Of a DNA stretch of 64,000 bases, positions 17,487 through 28,130 are shown piece by piece (the stretch's first letter is position 1; each line of letters begins with the position of its first letter). This stretch comes from Mycobacterium paragordonae (lineage in GTDB: Bacteria; Actinomycetota; Actinomycetes; Mycobacteriales; Mycobacteriaceae), in NCBI RefSeq assembly GCF_003614435.1, contig NZ_CP025546.1, positions 4,464,001-4,528,000 on the forward strand. The letters are read 5' to 3'. The position numbers were made by a program, and so were the translations under genes. The notes under the pieces were generated by a model. It was given only the letters and a program-made list of their open reading frames with translations. It was not told the DNA's origin and did not search any database.

Positions 17487-19427
17487 ATGGCGTCAGACAA
17501 CAAGAGCACTGCCGACTACATCCGCGACGCGCTCGACGGCCGTTGGCGCGACGTGAAGAACGAGACGCGGGCCAAGCTCTCCCACGAGGCTTTCCGTCCG
17601 CACTACACCCCCAACACCGTCATTGCCCGCGCCAAGGTCGCCGAGCAGATGCAGATGATGGCGGCCGCCGGCGTTTCGGACGAAGGCTTCCGCAAGGAGC
17701 ACGGCGGCACCGGTGATGTCGGTGCGGCGGTCACCATGATCGAGATGCTGGCCATGTCTGATCTTTCGCTCATGGTGAAGGCCGGTGTGCAGTGGGGACT
17801 GTTCGGCGGAGCTGTCGAGAACCTCGGCACCGAACGTCACGCCTCCTACGTCAGAGACATCATCACGCTTGATCTGCTCGGGTGTTTCGCGATGACCGAG
17901 ACCGGGCACGGCAGCGACGTCCAGTCGCTGGAGACGACGGCCACTTACGACGTCGAGACCGAAGAGTTCGTCGTCAACTCCCCGACGCCGACATCCCGCA
18001 AGGACTACATCGGTGGTGCGGCCGAAACCGCCACCATCGCATCGGTTTTCGCGCAGCTGATCACACATCAGGACGGCAAGCCGGTCAACCACGGCGTGCA
18101 CTGCGTCCTGGTCCCCATCCGCGACGCCGACGGCAACGACCTGCCGGGGGTGACCACCTCGGACTGCCACTACAAGGGCGGCCTGCCCGGTGTCGACAAC
18201 GGCCGCATCATGTTCGACAACGTCCGGGTGCCCCGGGTCAACCTGCTGAACAAGTACGGCGAGGTCGAACCGGACGGCACCTACACCTCGCCGATCGACA
18301 ACGCCAACCGGCGCTTCTTCACGATGATCGGCACGTTGATCCGGGGCCGGGTCACCGTGGGCGGCAGTGCCGGCAACGCGGCCCACGTCGCGCTGGACAT
18401 CGCGACCCGGTATGCGTTGCAGCGCAGGCAGTTCAGCGCCCCCGGCGACGACGACCACGAAGTGCTGATCATGGACTACCTGGTGCATCAGCGGCGGCTG
18501 TTCCCGTTGATCGCCAAGTCCTACGCGCTGCAGTTCGCGCAGAACGAGCTGGTGTCCAAGTGTCACGACCTGCAGACCTCCGACGTGGTGGACGCCGAGG
18601 AACAGCGTGAGCTGGAGGCGCGTGCCGCCGGGCTGAAGGCGGCCAACACCTGGCACGCGTCGCTGGCCATCCAGGAAGCCCGCGAAGCCTGCGGTGGCGC
18701 GGGCTACATGGCCGAGAACCGGCTGATCGCGCTGCGCGCCGACACCGACGTGTTCACCACCTTCGAAGGTGACAACCATGTGCTGACCCAGCTGGTGGCC
18801 AAGGAACTGCTGACCGCCTACGCCGACGACATCAAGAGCATGAGCCCGGTCGAGTGGGTGCGTTTCGCGGCCAACACGGTGGGCGACCGGGTGAAGAAAC
18901 GCACTGCGGCAGAAGCGATCATGCAGCGCATCGTCGACTCCCGGCAGGACAACGAGGAGGAAGGCAGCCTGTTCAACCGCGGCACCCAGGTGCAGATGTT
19001 CGAAGACCGCGAGGAGTACCTGCTGTCTTCGGTGGCGCGCCGGCTGCAGGGCAAGTCCAAGGAGATGTCAGCCTTCGACGCGTTCAATGCGGTGCAGGAC
19101 CACGTGCTGCACGCGGCGAAGGCGCACATCGACACCGTGGTGCTGGAAGCCTTCGTCGCCGGGATCGAGTCCTGCCGGGACCGCGAGGCACGCGAGCTGC
19201 TGGGCGTGGTGTGCGACCTGTACGCGTTGTCGGTCATCGAGGAGGACAAGGCCTGGTTCATCGAACACCGGTACCTGTCGACCGAGCGCGCCAAAGCCGT
19301 CACCCGGGGCATCAACGACCGGTGCCGGGTGCTGCGCCCGCACGCCAGGACGCTGGTCGACGGGTTCGGCATCCCGGAGCCGCTGCGCTACGCCGAGATG
19401 CTGCACCCGGAGAATCTGCCCGACTAA
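17487..19427 (+). CDS. Acyl-CoA dehydrogenase/oxidase family protein (FadE type)
   Basis: 646 aa, the length of acyl-CoA oxidases rather than of 380-aa dehydrogenases. Seen: AMTETGHGSDVQSLET (FAD/substrate loop), the VNSPTPTSRKDYIGGAAETA stretch typical of oxidases, EACGGAGYMAENR, and the catalytic-glutamate motif TFEGDNHVLTQLVA. It performs the first alpha-beta oxidation step on an acyl-CoA. Whether oxygen or ETF accepts the electrons cannot be told. Its TAA overlaps the stop of narK on the other strand. Confidence 0.92.
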   Translation: MASDNKSTADYIRDALDGRWRDVKNETRAKLSHEAFRPHYTPNTVIARAKVAEQMQMMAAAGVSDEGFRKEHGGTGDVGAAVTMIEMLAMSDLSLMVKAGVQWGLFGGAVENLGTERHASYVRDIITLDLLGCFAMTETGHGSDVQSLETTATYDVETEEFVVNSPTPTSRKDYIGGAAETATIASVFAQLITHQDGKPVNHGVHCVLVPIRDADGNDLPGVTTSDCHYKGGLPGVDNGRIMFDNVRVPRVNLLNKYGEVEPDGTYTSPIDNANRRFFTMIGTLIRGRVTVGGSAGNAAHVALDIATRYALQRRQFSAPGDDDHEVLIMDYLVHQRRLFPLIAKSYALQFAQNELVSKCHDLQTSDVVDAEEQRELEARAAGLKAANTWHASLAIQEAREACGGAGYMAENRLIALRADTDVFTTFEGDNHVLTQLVAKELLTAYADDIKSMSPVEWVRFAANTVGDRVKKRTAAEAIMQRIVDSRQDNEEEGSLFNRGTQVQMFEDREEYLLSSVARRLQGKSKEMSAFDAFNAVQDHVLHAAKAHIDTVVLEAFVAGIESCRDREARELLGVVCDLYALSVIEEDKAWFIEHRYLSTERAKAVTRGINDRCRVLRPHARTLVDGFGIPEPLRYAEMLHPENLPD

Positions 19428-20872
19428 GCCTTGCTCACAACGAGTTCCGCCGCGCGCACCGGCACGGCCCTGCGGACATAGGCCTGCCAGGTCAACGCGG
19501 CAGCAGCGGCATAGCAGCACATGAAGATCCAGAATGCCTCGGTCCCGGCGCCGGTGCCCGCATACGACGCCCGCAGCGCGAGGTTGATGCCGACCCCGCC
19601 GAGTGCGCCGACGGAGGCCACGAACCCGATTACCACGCCGGAGATGATCCGCGACCACTCGCGGCGATCGGCTTCGCCGACATCGAGCGTGCGGCTGCAG
19701 GACTCGAAGATCGTCGGGATCATCTTGTAGACGGATCCGTTGCCCAGCCCGGACAACACGAAAAGTGCTATGAAGCAAGCGAAATAGCCGGCCATGGCGG
19801 CGCCGCCGTGATGGCGGTGTTGATGCGCACTGGTGTCGATCAATAGCGCCGCGGTGAGGGCCATGCCGAGGAACACCATCAGCGTCAGGCGGCTGCCACC
19901 GATACGGTCGGCCAGCCGGCCGCCGTAAACCCTTGCGAGAGCGGCGAACAGCGGACCGAGGAAGGCGAGCTCCGCGGCGTGCAGACTTGCCTGCGCCACG
20001 GTTTCCCCGCTCGCCTCGAAGTTGGTCTGCAACACCTGGCCGAACGCGAAGGCGAAGCCGATGAACGAGCCGAACGTGCCGAGGTAAAGCAGCGAGAGCA
20101 GCCACGTGTCCCTGGACGCGAACATCGCCTTGATGATCGGCCGCAGCTGTTGCGGCTTGACGTGATGCTGCGCAACGGTATTCATGCCTCGGGTCACCCC
20201 GATCGAGGCGATGACCAGCGACACCGCATACAGCCCGCACACCAGATAGGGTTTGCCGTCGCCCGCGGTCGCGATGACCAGCAGCCCGACCAACTGGATC
20301 GTCGGAACACCGAGATTGCCCACACCGCCGGCCAATCCGAGCGCGGAGCCCTTGAGCCGGTGCGGATAGAAGGCATTGGCATTGCTCATCGAGGCGGCGA
20401 AATTGCCGCCGCCCAGTCCGGTGAGCGCCGCGCAGATCAGGTACGGCCACAACGGCAGCCCGGGGTGCAGCAACAGCACCATCGTGCCGAGGACCGGGAC
20501 CAGCAGGGCCAGCGACGACAGGATCGCCCAGTTGCGTCCACCGAAGACCGCGGTGGCCAGCGAGTAGGGCATCCGCAGGCAGGCCCCGACCAAGGTCGCG
20601 GTGATGCCCAGCAGCAACTTGTCGCCCGTCGAAAACCCGTACACGTTCTGCGGCATGAACAGTTCCATCACCGGCCACAGCGTCCACACCGAGTATCCGA
20701 GGTGCACCGTGACGACCGACCACAACAGATTCCGGCGCGCGATGAGCTTGTTGCCGGCCTCCCAGGCCGCCACATCTTCTGCGTCCCAATGACAAATGTG
20801 ACGCGGGCCACGACGACCGCTCACGACGTTGTCGCACGACTCCACCCGCTGTGGCAGCGTCTGCTGGTACAT
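19424..20872 (-). CDS. narK: Nitrate/nitrite MFS transporter NarK
   Basis: 482 aa with about 12 membrane segments. The nitrate signature regions are present (ALTGLGGGNFAASMSNANAF and LSGLGNGSVYKMIPTIF). The ATG at 20872 follows AGGAGG. The position matches narK1 (Rv2329c) of M. tuberculosis, beside lppP. The diflavin nitrate reductase gene just beyond lppP suggests uptake of nitrate for assimilation. Confidence 0.94.
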   Translation of the reverse strand: MYQQTLPQRVESCDNVVSGRRGPRHICHWDAEDVAAWEAGNKLIARRNLLWSVVTVHLGYSVWTLWPVMELFMPQNVYGFSTGDKLLLGITATLVGACLRMPYSLATAVFGGRNWAILSSLALLVPVLGTMVLLLHPGLPLWPYLICAALTGLGGGNFAASMSNANAFYPHRLKGSALGLAGGVGNLGVPTIQLVGLLVIATAGDGKPYLVCGLYAVSLVIASIGVTRGMNTVAQHHVKPQQLRPIIKAMFASRDTWLLSLLYLGTFGSFIGFAFAFGQVLQTNFEASGETVAQASLHAAELAFLGPLFAALARVYGGRLADRIGGSRLTLMVFLGMALTAALLIDTSAHQHRHHGGAAMAGYFACFIALFVLSGLGNGSVYKMIPTIFESCSRTLDVGEADRREWSRIISGVVIGFVASVGALGGVGINLALRASYAGTGAGTEAFWIFMCCYAAAAALTWQAYVRRAVPVRAAELVVSKA

Positions 20873-21007
20873 AGCCCTCCTCACTCGGTCCCGGTGTCTG
20901 GCACGGAAGATTCAGCGTGCCAGCCGAACCGGCGTCAAGCACGCCCAGAGCAGCCTGAACCTGCTGTAGGTGTGCTGTAGAAGTGCTGAGTGACGACCCA
21001 GCCAGGG

Positions 21008-21508
21008 TCAGCTGGGTGGCTGATGCGGGATCGGGTTGAGCGCCTTGAGTTTGCCGTCGGGGCCTATCTCGAACTTCACCGTGCCCCTGCCGGTGGGGCA
21101 GCACTCCTCGTCGCTGCCGGTGCGCCACTGGTACTGCACGGTCACGGTGTCGTCGGCCGGAGCCAGCACGGTGATGTAGGGCTTGGGGTTGGGGGTGGGT
21201 GAACCCAACGGGGTGTTGCGATCGAAGAACAACAGCTGCTGCGGCGTCGATTCCGATGCGATGGTGGGGATGATTTGTACCCAGTTCAGCCGGCATTTGC
21301 GGGTGTGCCCGCGCGCGATCTCCACCCAGGTAGATCCCGGGACCTCGACCGGGACGGCGGCGATGGCCCGCCGAACCGTGTCGGCGGTGGGGCTGTCCGA
21401 TTCCTTGCACGAATCCGCCTTCGCCGACGGCGGGGTTGACGAATGGCCGCCACAACCTGCGACCGCGACCCCCAACATGAGCAGGGCAGCGCCGAACCGA
21501 GACCGCAC
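21008..21508 (-). CDS. lppP: LppP/LprE-family lipoprotein
   Basis: 166 aa. The signal peptide ends in the lipobox VAGC (C19), so the protein is lipid-anchored on the outside of the membrane. The body has paired cysteines (KCRLNWVQI; EECCPTGRGTVKFEI) and the PQQLLFFDR stretch of the LppP/LprE family, which is restricted to mycobacteria and relatives. Function unknown. It lies upstream of narK on the same strand (135 nt gap), as Rv2330c does in M. tuberculosis. Confidence 0.88.
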   Translation of the reverse strand: MRSRFGAALLMLGVAVAGCGGHSSTPPSAKADSCKESDSPTADTVRRAIAAVPVEVPGSTWVEIARGHTRKCRLNWVQIIPTIASESTPQQLLFFDRNTPLGSPTPNPKPYITVLAPADDTVTVQYQWRTGSDEECCPTGRGTVKFEIGPDGKLKALNPIPHQPPS

Positions 21509-21850
21509 CTGGCGAGCTTAGCGAAGCGGCGGAACAGCGGGCACCGCAGCTGAACGCACACTGTGAATGTCCGTCGAGTTTGGTCAAAACCCCAGGTGTA
21601 GGGCCTGAAGCCGGGATCAGCGTGGGTAACCTCGGCGGATATCACCGGTCGACGAGGACCGGTAATGCGATGAGCGGGCGCTCAACGCAATCCCGATGCC
21701 ATCCCGAATTTCCTGCCGGCCGCACACGACCCCATACCCCGTGCGAGAAGTCCGTAAAGCCGCTGAAACCTCGGGTGCGCCGTACCGAAACATCACTGCA
21801 GCACCATTTTGGGCAGATCCCGGTGCATAAAGGAGAGGTCGGAAATCACC
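21509..21850. promoter_or_regulatory. Divergent intergenic region lppP / nitrate reductase
   Basis: No gene seen. It must carry the promoters of both flanking genes. An inverted repeat ACCGGT-N8-ACCGGT lies at about 21643-21662. A purine-rich AAAGGAGAGG at about 21829-21838 may be the nitrate reductase ribosome binding site, 12 nt from the ATG. A GlnR- or NnaR-type site is expected here but I cannot identify one with confidence. Confidence 0.4.
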
Positions 21851-24800
21851 ATGCAGTCCCCCGACGACGCGGTGCGCACCATGTGCGCCTACTGCGGCGT
21901 CGGCTGCGGAATGGTGTTGCAGCTCACAACCGACCCCGAAAGCGGCCGGCGTCACATCGCGAAAACGGTTGGGCAGGATGATCATCCGGCCAACTTCGGC
22001 CGCCTGTGCACCAAAGGCACCACCACCGCTGATTTTCTCGCCGCACCGGGACGGGCCGAATCGGCATACGCCCGCACCGACCGTGGTCAGCCGTTCGAAG
22101 CCATGGACACCGATACCGCGATCATGCGATCGGCCAAGCGGTTACGGGCCATCATCGACAAGCACGGACCCGACGCCGTGGCCCTGTACGTGTCGGGGCA
22201 GATGTCGCTGGAAGCGCAATACCTGGCGAACAAGCTGGCCAAAGGTTTCATCGGCACCAATCAGATCGAGTCGAACTCGCGACTGTGCATGGCCGGCGCC
22301 AGTTCCGGATACAAGCTGTCGCTGGGTGCCGACGGACCGCCCGGGTCCTACCAGGATTTCGACCACGCCGACGTATTCTTCGTCACCGGTGCCAATATGG
22401 CCGACTGCCATCCAATTCTGTTCCTGCGCATGATGGAACGCGTCAAAGCCGGCGCCAAACTGATCGTCGTCGACCCCCGCCGCACCGCAACCGCCGCCAA
22501 GGCCGACCTGTTCCTGCAGATCGCGCCCGGCTCGGATCTCGCGCTACTCAACGGCTTACTGCACCAGCTCGTACGTAACGGGCACACCGACCCCGACTTC
22601 ATCGCCGAGTTCACCACCGGCTGGGAGGTGATGCCCAGCTTCCTCGAGCAGTTCACCCCAGAGCGGGTCAGTGAAATCACCGGCCTCCCGGCCGACGACA
22701 TCCGCACCGCGGCACGGTGGATCGGCGAAGCCGCGAATTGGATGAGCTGCTGGACGATGGGCCTCAACCAAAGCACCCATGGCACCTGGAACACCAACGC
22801 GATCTGCAACCTGCACCTGGCCACCGGAGCGATCTGCAAAACCGGCAGCGGACCGTTCTCGCTCACCGGTCAGCCCAACGCCATGGGCGGGCGCGAAATG
22901 GGTTACATGGGCCCGGGTTTGCCGGGTCAGCGGGCGGTGACCAGCAGCGAGGACCGGGAGTTCACCGAGGACCAGTGGGGCATTCCCCGCGGTTCGCTGC
23001 GCACCGATGTCAGCGACGGCGTCATCGACATGTTCAGCCGCATGGCCGACGGCCAGATCAAAGCCTGCTGGATCATGTGCACGAATCCCGTTGCCACCGT
23101 TGCCAATCGGAAGACGGTGCTGGCGGGCCTGGAACAGGCCGAGCTGGTGGTCACCCAGGATGCCTACCTGGAGACCGAAACCAACGAATACGCCGACGTC
23201 GTGCTGCCGGCCGCCCTGTGGACGGAGTCCGACGGGGTGATGGTCAACTCCGAGCGCAACCTGACCCTGTTCCAGCGGGCGGTGGATCCACCGGCCCAGG
23301 CATTGCCCGACTGGCAGATCATCGCCCGAATCGCCTGCGCGATGGGGTTTTCCGACTCGTTCAGCTACAACTCCGCCGAGGAGGTGTTCGAGGAGATCAA
23401 GCGGTTCGCCAACCCCAAGACCGGTTACGACCTTCGGGGCATCAGCTACGAGCGGTTACGCCAGACGTCCGTGCAATGGCCCTGCCCGCCCGACAGCCCC
23501 ACCGACCGCAACCCGATCCGCTACCTCAACAACGGCGTCAGCCAGACCCGCCTGGTTCGGGAGAACGGGCACGTGCCCCGGCTCGCCTTCCCGACCCCGC
23601 ACGGCCGGGCCGTCTTCTTCGCCCGCCCGCACCTGTCGCCCGACGAGATGCCGGACAGCGATTACCCTTTCCTGCTCAACACCGGCCGCCTGCCGCACCA
23701 GTGGCACACCATGACCAAGACCGGCAAGGTCGCCAAGCTCAACAAGCTCAACCCTGGGCCCTTCGTCGAGATCCACCCGGACGATGCTGCCCGCCAACAC
23801 ATCTCCGACGGCGATCGCGTCGAGATCGCGTCCAGGCGCGGCCGTGCCGTGCTGCCCGCCGTCGTCACCGACCGGGTCCGGCCGGGCAACTGCTTCGCCC
23901 CGTTCCACTGGAACGACACCTTCGGTGAATACCTGTCGATCAACGCGGTCACCAATGACGCCGTCGACCCGGTGTCGCGCCAACCGGAATACAAGGCCTG
24001 CGCCGTCACCCTGACCAAGGTCGCCGGCCGCACCGCGACACCGCCCCGCCAGTCCGAGACACCCGAGACGCAATACCCGGCGCCGCACGTCAGCCTCTCT
24101 CAGATCGACGCGATCGCCGAGTTCCTCGGCGTCGCAAGCGAGCCCGCGCCCGAGTTCGACCAGCACGGTCGCGCCTACCTGGCTGGAATGCTGGCCGGGC
24201 TGCGGGTAGAGGCCGGCCGTCCGACTACCGGGTTACCCACCCTGCCGGCCAGCGCACCGTTCGACACCCGCACCCGGATGTGGCTGGACGGCGTCATCGC
24301 GGGGATCTGCTCGCGCACTCCGGCGCCGGCGCCGGAGGTGGACGCCCCCCGGAAGCCCGTTCCCGCGGCCGGCCGGCCGGCCGTCGTGCTGCTGTGGGCC
24401 TCCCAGACCGGCAACGCCGAGGAACTCGCAGCCACTCTGGCCGCACGCCTGACCGACGCCGAACTGCCCGTCGCGGTGCACGCGATGGACGACTTCCCGC
24501 CCAGTGACCTGGCCGGCACGCGTGAATTGCTGCTCATCACCAGCACCACCGGCGACGGTGATCCCCCCGACAACGGCGCCGCTCTGTGGCGGACTCTGTC
24601 GGGTGCGGGAGCGCCGCGGTTGACCGAGACCCGCTACGCCGTCCTGGCCCTCGGGGACTCCAACTACAACGACTTCTGCGGCCACGGACGCCGGCTCGAC
24701 GAGCGACTGGCCGAACTGGGCGCGACCCGCATCACCGGCCGCGTCGACTGCGAGCCCGACTACGAAGACGCCGCCACCCGCTGGCTCGACGACATCCTGG

Positions 24801-25987
24801 GCGCGCTGTCGGACGCACCCGTCCGCAAGCCGGCCACCGCCGCCGGCAGCACGCAGAAGTACACCAAGAAACGGCCCCTGGTCACCGACGTGATCCGCAA
24901 CGTCACCCTGAGCCGGCCCCGCTCGGCAAAAGACGTGCGCCAGTTGGTCTTTGACGTACCGGAGGCGACGGTCGACTACCAGGCCGGCGATGCGCTCGGC
25001 GTGTGGCCGCACAACAGTGAGCAGTTCGTCGACGAATGGCTGACCGTCACCGGCCTGGACGGCCACACCGAGGTCGAGGTCGCCGACCACGGCGCAATGT
25101 CGTTGCGCACCGCGTTGACCGACCGGTTCGAGATCGCCCACATCAGCCCCGACCTGCTGCGCTTCGTGCAACAGCGCACGGTCGACGCCGCGGCGGCGGC
25201 CCGGCTGAGCGAGCTGATGAGGCCGGAAAACAAGACGGCACTGGCTGATTGGTCCTGGGGACGTCAGTCGGTGGACCTGCTCGGGCGGGCGCCGGTGCAC
25301 GCGTCGGTGGACGAGTGGCTGGCCGTGCTCAAACCCCTGCAGCCACGGCTGTACTCGATTTCATCGAGCCCCAAGGTGCATCCCGGCGAGGTCCACCTCA
25401 CCGTCTCGCCGGTGCGGTACAACTTCCAGGGCGTGCCGCGGCGCGGGGTGTGCTCGACCTATCTGGCCGACCGCTCCCCCAGCGACCGGATCGCGGTCTA
25501 CGTGCGGACGTCCAAGAATTTCCGGCCGCCCAGCGACCCCCAGACTCCGATGATCATGATCGGGCCCGGCACCGGGATCGCCCCGTTCCGCGGATTCCTG
25601 CAGGAGCGACGCGCGCTGGGCCACACCGGCCCGAACTGGCTGTTCTTCGGCGAGCAGCACGCCGCCACCGATTTTTATTACCGCGACGAGATTCAGGCCA
25701 TGCACGCCGACGGATTGCTCACCGAATTGGACCTGGCGTTTTCCCGGGACCAGCAGGAAAAGGTGTACGTGCAGCATCTGATGCGCAAACGCGGCGCCGC
25801 CCTGTGGAGCTGGCTCCAGGAAGGCGCCCAGCTCTACGTCTGCGGCAGCGCCGACCCGATGGCCAAAGACGTTGACCAGGCGATCTGCGACATCGCCGCC
25901 GAGCACGGCAAACTCGACCCCGAGGCGGCCAGGGCCTTCGTGCAGGCGTTGAGCACGGACAAGCGCTACCACCGCGATGTGTACTGA
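21851..25987 (+). CDS. nasN: Fused assimilatory nitrate reductase with diflavin reductase (NasN type)
   Basis: 1378 aa. Residues 1 to about 720 are a bis-MGD molybdoenzyme with an N-terminal 4Fe-4S site ([10 protein letters not shown], then RLCTKG), the molybdenum-ligand cysteine in SNSRLCMAG and the C-terminal dinucleotide-binding domain. A linker leads to an FMN flavodoxin domain ([39 protein letters not shown]). A CysJ-type FAD/NADPH module follows ([51 protein letters not shown]) and ends in a conserved aromatic. It should reduce nitrate to nitrite with NADPH in one chain, like the monomeric diflavin nitrate reductase NasN of M. smegmatis. It is near narK; no nitrite reductase is in the window. 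ATG 21851 chosen by homology to the 4Fe-4S region. Confidence 0.95.
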   Translation: MQSPDDAVRTMCAYCGVGCGMVLQLTTDPESGRRHIAKTVGQDDHPANFGRLCTKGTTTADFLAAPGRAESAYARTDRGQPFEAMDTDTAIMRSAKRLRAIIDKHGPDAVALYVSGQMSLEAQYLANKLAKGFIGTNQIESNSRLCMAGASSGYKLSLGADGPPGSYQDFDHADVFFVTGANMADCHPILFLRMMERVKAGAKLIVVDPRRTATAAKADLFLQIAPGSDLALLNGLLHQLVRNGHTDPDFIAEFTTGWEVMPSFLEQFTPERVSEITGLPADDIRTAARWIGEAANWMSCWTMGLNQSTHGTWNTNAICNLHLATGAICKTGSGPFSLTGQPNAMGGREMGYMGPGLPGQRAVTSSEDREFTEDQWGIPRGSLRTDVSDGVIDMFSRMADGQIKACWIMCTNPVATVANRKTVLAGLEQAELVVTQDAYLETETNEYADVVLPAALWTESDGVMVNSERNLTLFQRAVDPPAQALPDWQIIARIACAMGFSDSFSYNSAEEVFEEIKRFANPKTGYDLRGISYERLRQTSVQWPCPPDSPTDRNPIRYLNNGVSQTRLVRENGHVPRLAFPTPHGRAVFFARPHLSPDEMPDSDYPFLLNTGRLPHQWHTMTKTGKVAKLNKLNPGPFVEIHPDDAARQHISDGDRVEIASRRGRAVLPAVVTDRVRPGNCFAPFHWNDTFGEYLSINAVTNDAVDPVSRQPEYKACAVTLTKVAGRTATPPRQSETPETQYPAPHVSLSQIDAIAEFLGVASEPAPEFDQHGRAYLAGMLAGLRVEAGRPTTGLPTLPASAPFDTRTRMWLDGVIAGICSRTPAPAPEVDAPRKPVPAAGRPAVVLLWASQTGNAEELAATLAARLTDAELPVAVHAMDDFPPSDLAGTRELLLITSTTGDGDPPDNGAALWRTLSGAGAPRLTETRYAVLALGDSNYNDFCGHGRRLDERLAELGATRITGRVDCEPDYEDAATRWLDDILGALSDAPVRKPATAAGSTQKYTKKRPLVTDVIRNVTLSRPRSAKDVRQLVFDVPEATVDYQAGDALGVWPHNSEQFVDEWLTVTGLDGHTEVEVADHGAMSLRTALTDRFEIAHISPDLLRFVQQRTVDAAAAARLSELMRPENKTALADWSWGRQSVDLLGRAPVHASVDEWLAVLKPLQPRLYSISSSPKVHPGEVHLTVSPVRYNFQGVPRRGVCSTYLADRSPSDRIAVYVRTSKNFRPPSDPQTPMIMIGPGTGIAPFRGFLQERRALGHTGPNWLFFGEQHAATDFYYRDEIQAMHADGLLTELDLAFSRDQQEKVYVQHLMRKRGAALWSWLQEGAQLYVCGSADPMAKDVDQAICDIAAEHGKLDPEAARAFVQALSTDKRYHRDVY

Positions 25988-26101
25988 CGGTGACGACTGG
26001 GTAATCCCGTAATTTGACGGAAACGTCACACGCCTTCAGCTGAAACATGGGCGTCGCACCATTCACCCAAGAGATCGTGCACTCGAGGGAGGGTCGTACG
26101 C

Positions 26102-26404
26102 GTGGCTCGGGAGTCTGAAGGCAAATCTGCGTCCTCCGGGACAGATGTGCGCACGGCCTGTCCCCGGCACTGCCGCACCCGCCAGGGCGCCAATACCCCC
26201 GCTGAACAGGTCGATTGGGCCGGGTTGCCGGTCAACCTGGACTTGGCGTTCTCCCAGAACCAACGCGACAAGGTCTACGCCCAGCACCTGAAATTCGAGC
26301 GCGACGGCCGCTTCCGCCGGCGGTCCCAGGAAGTGTGCATCTGCGACCTGGCCGATCACTCCGGCATCAATCAGGACACGCGCAAGTCCGCCTCCGGCTG
26401 GTAA
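26102..26404 (+). CDS. Small ORF resembling the C-terminal end of the nitrate reductase flavin domain
   Basis: 100 aa. The stretch LDLAFSQNQRDKVYAQHL closely matches [18 protein letters not shown] of the upstream reductase, and later residues (EVCICDLADHS) echo its [10 protein letters not shown] region. This places it as a duplicated, rearranged fragment of a ferredoxin-NADP reductase C-terminus. The FAD domain and the end of the NADPH domain are missing, so it cannot be an active reductase. It still has GTG 26102 with GGGAGGG upstream and an intact frame, so it may be expressed or be a recent relic. Confidence 0.55.
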   Translation: MARESEGKSASSGTDVRTACPRHCRTRQGANTPAEQVDWAGLPVNLDLAFSQNQRDKVYAQHLKFERDGRFRRRSQEVCICDLADHSGINQDTRKSASGW

Positions 26405-26468
26405 CCCTCGGTTTCTCATTCAGCGCTAACGTGACGTGACCCCTCCCTAGTCACGGACGGAGCTGGTG

Positions 26469-28115
26469 ATGAGTGATGTCTGCGTGCCCCGCTTCCCGGA
26501 AGCGCTGTCGACGCCGAGCCTCAACCGCGGCGTGGGCTTCACCCACGAACAGCGGCGCAAGCTCGGCCTGACCGGCCGGCTCCCCTCCGCGGTGCTGACC
26601 CTGGATCAGCAGGCCGACCGGGTGTGGCACCAATTACAAAGCATGGCAACCGATTTGGACCGTAATCTGCTGCTCGAACAGCTGCACTACCGCCACGAAC
26701 TGCTGTACTACAAGGTCCTCACCGATCACCTACCCGAACTGATGCCGGTGGTGTACACGCCCACCGTCGGCGAGGCCATTCAACGCTTCTCCGACGAGTA
26801 CCGCGGCCAGCGGGGGCTGTTCCTGAGCATCGACGCGCCCGACGAGATCGCCGACGCCTTCGCGACGCTCGGGCAGGGCCCCGACGACATCGACCTGATC
26901 GTGTGCACCGATGCCGAGGCGATCCTGGGCATCGGCGACTGGGGGGTGGGCGGCATTCAGATCACCGTCGGCAAATTGGCGCTCTACACCGCCGGCGGCG
27001 GCATCGATCCCCGGCGCTGCCTGGCGGTGTCGCTGGATGTCGGCACCGACAACGAGCAACTGCTGCAGGACCCGTTCTACCTGGGCAACCGGCACGCCCG
27101 TCGTCGCGGGGAGCAATACGACGACTTCATCAGGAGCTACATCGAGACCGCCCACCGGTTCTTCCCGCACGCGATCCTGCACTTCGAAGACTTCGGCCCG
27201 GCCAACGCGCGCAAGGTTCTGCAGACCTACGGTGACGACTACCTGGTGTTCAACGACGACATGCAGGGAACCGGCGCGGTGGTCCTGGCGGCGGTCTACG
27301 GCGGATGCAGAGTCACCGGCTTGCCGTTGCGGGATCAGCGCATCGTGGTGTTCGGCGCCGGCACCGCGGGGCTCGGCGTCGCCGACCAGATCCGCGACGC
27401 CATGATCGCCGACGGCGCCACGGCCGAGCAGGCCACCTCGCAGATCTGGCCGATCGACCGTCAAGGTCTGTTGTTCGACGACATGGAGGATCTGCGTGAC
27501 TTCCAGGTGCCCTACGCCAAGAACCGTGCCCGTTTGGGCGTGACCGCACACCAGCATGTCGGATTGGTCGATGCGATCAAGCTCGCCGCACCGACCGTGC
27601 TGCTCGGCTGCTCGGCGGTGCACGGTGCGTTCACCCAGGAGGCTGTCGAGGCGATGACGGCGCGCTGCGAGCGGCCGATGATCTTTCCGCTGTCCAACCC
27701 GACCTCGCGAATGGAGGCCATGCCGGCCGACCTGGTGCAGTGGTCGGACGGCCGGGCGCTGGTGACCACCGGCAGCCCGATGGCGCCGGTCGTCCACGAA
27801 GGAACGACCTACACCATCGGCCAGGCCAACAACGTCCTGGTCTTCCCCGGTATCGGTCTGGGCATCATCGTCGCCGGCGCCCGCCGGCTCACCCAACCGA
27901 TGCTGCACGCTTCGGCGAAGGCCGTTGCCCAACAAGCTGATCCGGCCGCGGCCGGTGATTCGCTGCTACCGGATGTGCAGAATCTGCGGGACATCTCGGC
28001 GAAAGTCGCCGAGGCCGTGTATCACGCCGCGGTCGATGACGGTGTCGCGACCAAGACCTACGAAGACGTCAGACAGGCCGTGCTGGACCGGATGTGGGCT
28101 CCGGTGTACGACTAG
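26469..28115 (+). CDS. mez: NAD(P)-dependent malic enzyme
   Basis: 548 aa. Oxidative decarboxylation of malate to pyruvate, giving NAD(P)H. Seen: YTPTVGEAIQRFS, the metal/catalytic region ILHFEDFGPANARKVL, FNDDMQGTGAVVLAA, the dinucleotide-binding VVFGAGTAGLGVAD, and IFPLSNPTSRMEAMPADL. ATG 26469 has GGAG upstream; a GTG just before it (26466) is also in frame. The position matches Rv2332 (mez). It is convergent with the mce-linked CAP gene, with only 15 nt between. Confidence 0.96.
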   Translation: MSDVCVPRFPEALSTPSLNRGVGFTHEQRRKLGLTGRLPSAVLTLDQQADRVWHQLQSMATDLDRNLLLEQLHYRHELLYYKVLTDHLPELMPVVYTPTVGEAIQRFSDEYRGQRGLFLSIDAPDEIADAFATLGQGPDDIDLIVCTDAEAILGIGDWGVGGIQITVGKLALYTAGGGIDPRRCLAVSLDVGTDNEQLLQDPFYLGNRHARRRGEQYDDFIRSYIETAHRFFPHAILHFEDFGPANARKVLQTYGDDYLVFNDDMQGTGAVVLAAVYGGCRVTGLPLRDQRIVVFGAGTAGLGVADQIRDAMIADGATAEQATSQIWPIDRQGLLFDDMEDLRDFQVPYAKNRARLGVTAHQHVGLVDAIKLAAPTVLLGCSAVHGAFTQEAVEAMTARCERPMIFPLSNPTSRMEAMPADLVQWSDGRALVTTGSPMAPVVHEGTTYTIGQANNVLVFPGIGLGIIVAGARRLTQPMLHASAKAVAQQADPAAAGDSLLPDVQNLRDISAKVAEAVYHAAVDDGVATKTYEDVRQAVLDRMWAPVYD

Positions 28116-28130
28116 CGTCTCGGCTTACGA

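Noticed and set aside
19068..21587. Long minus-strand open frame of 839 codons across narK
   Set aside because: Arg-rich out-of-frame translation of narK and neighbours with no motif; narK is in another frame of the same strand.
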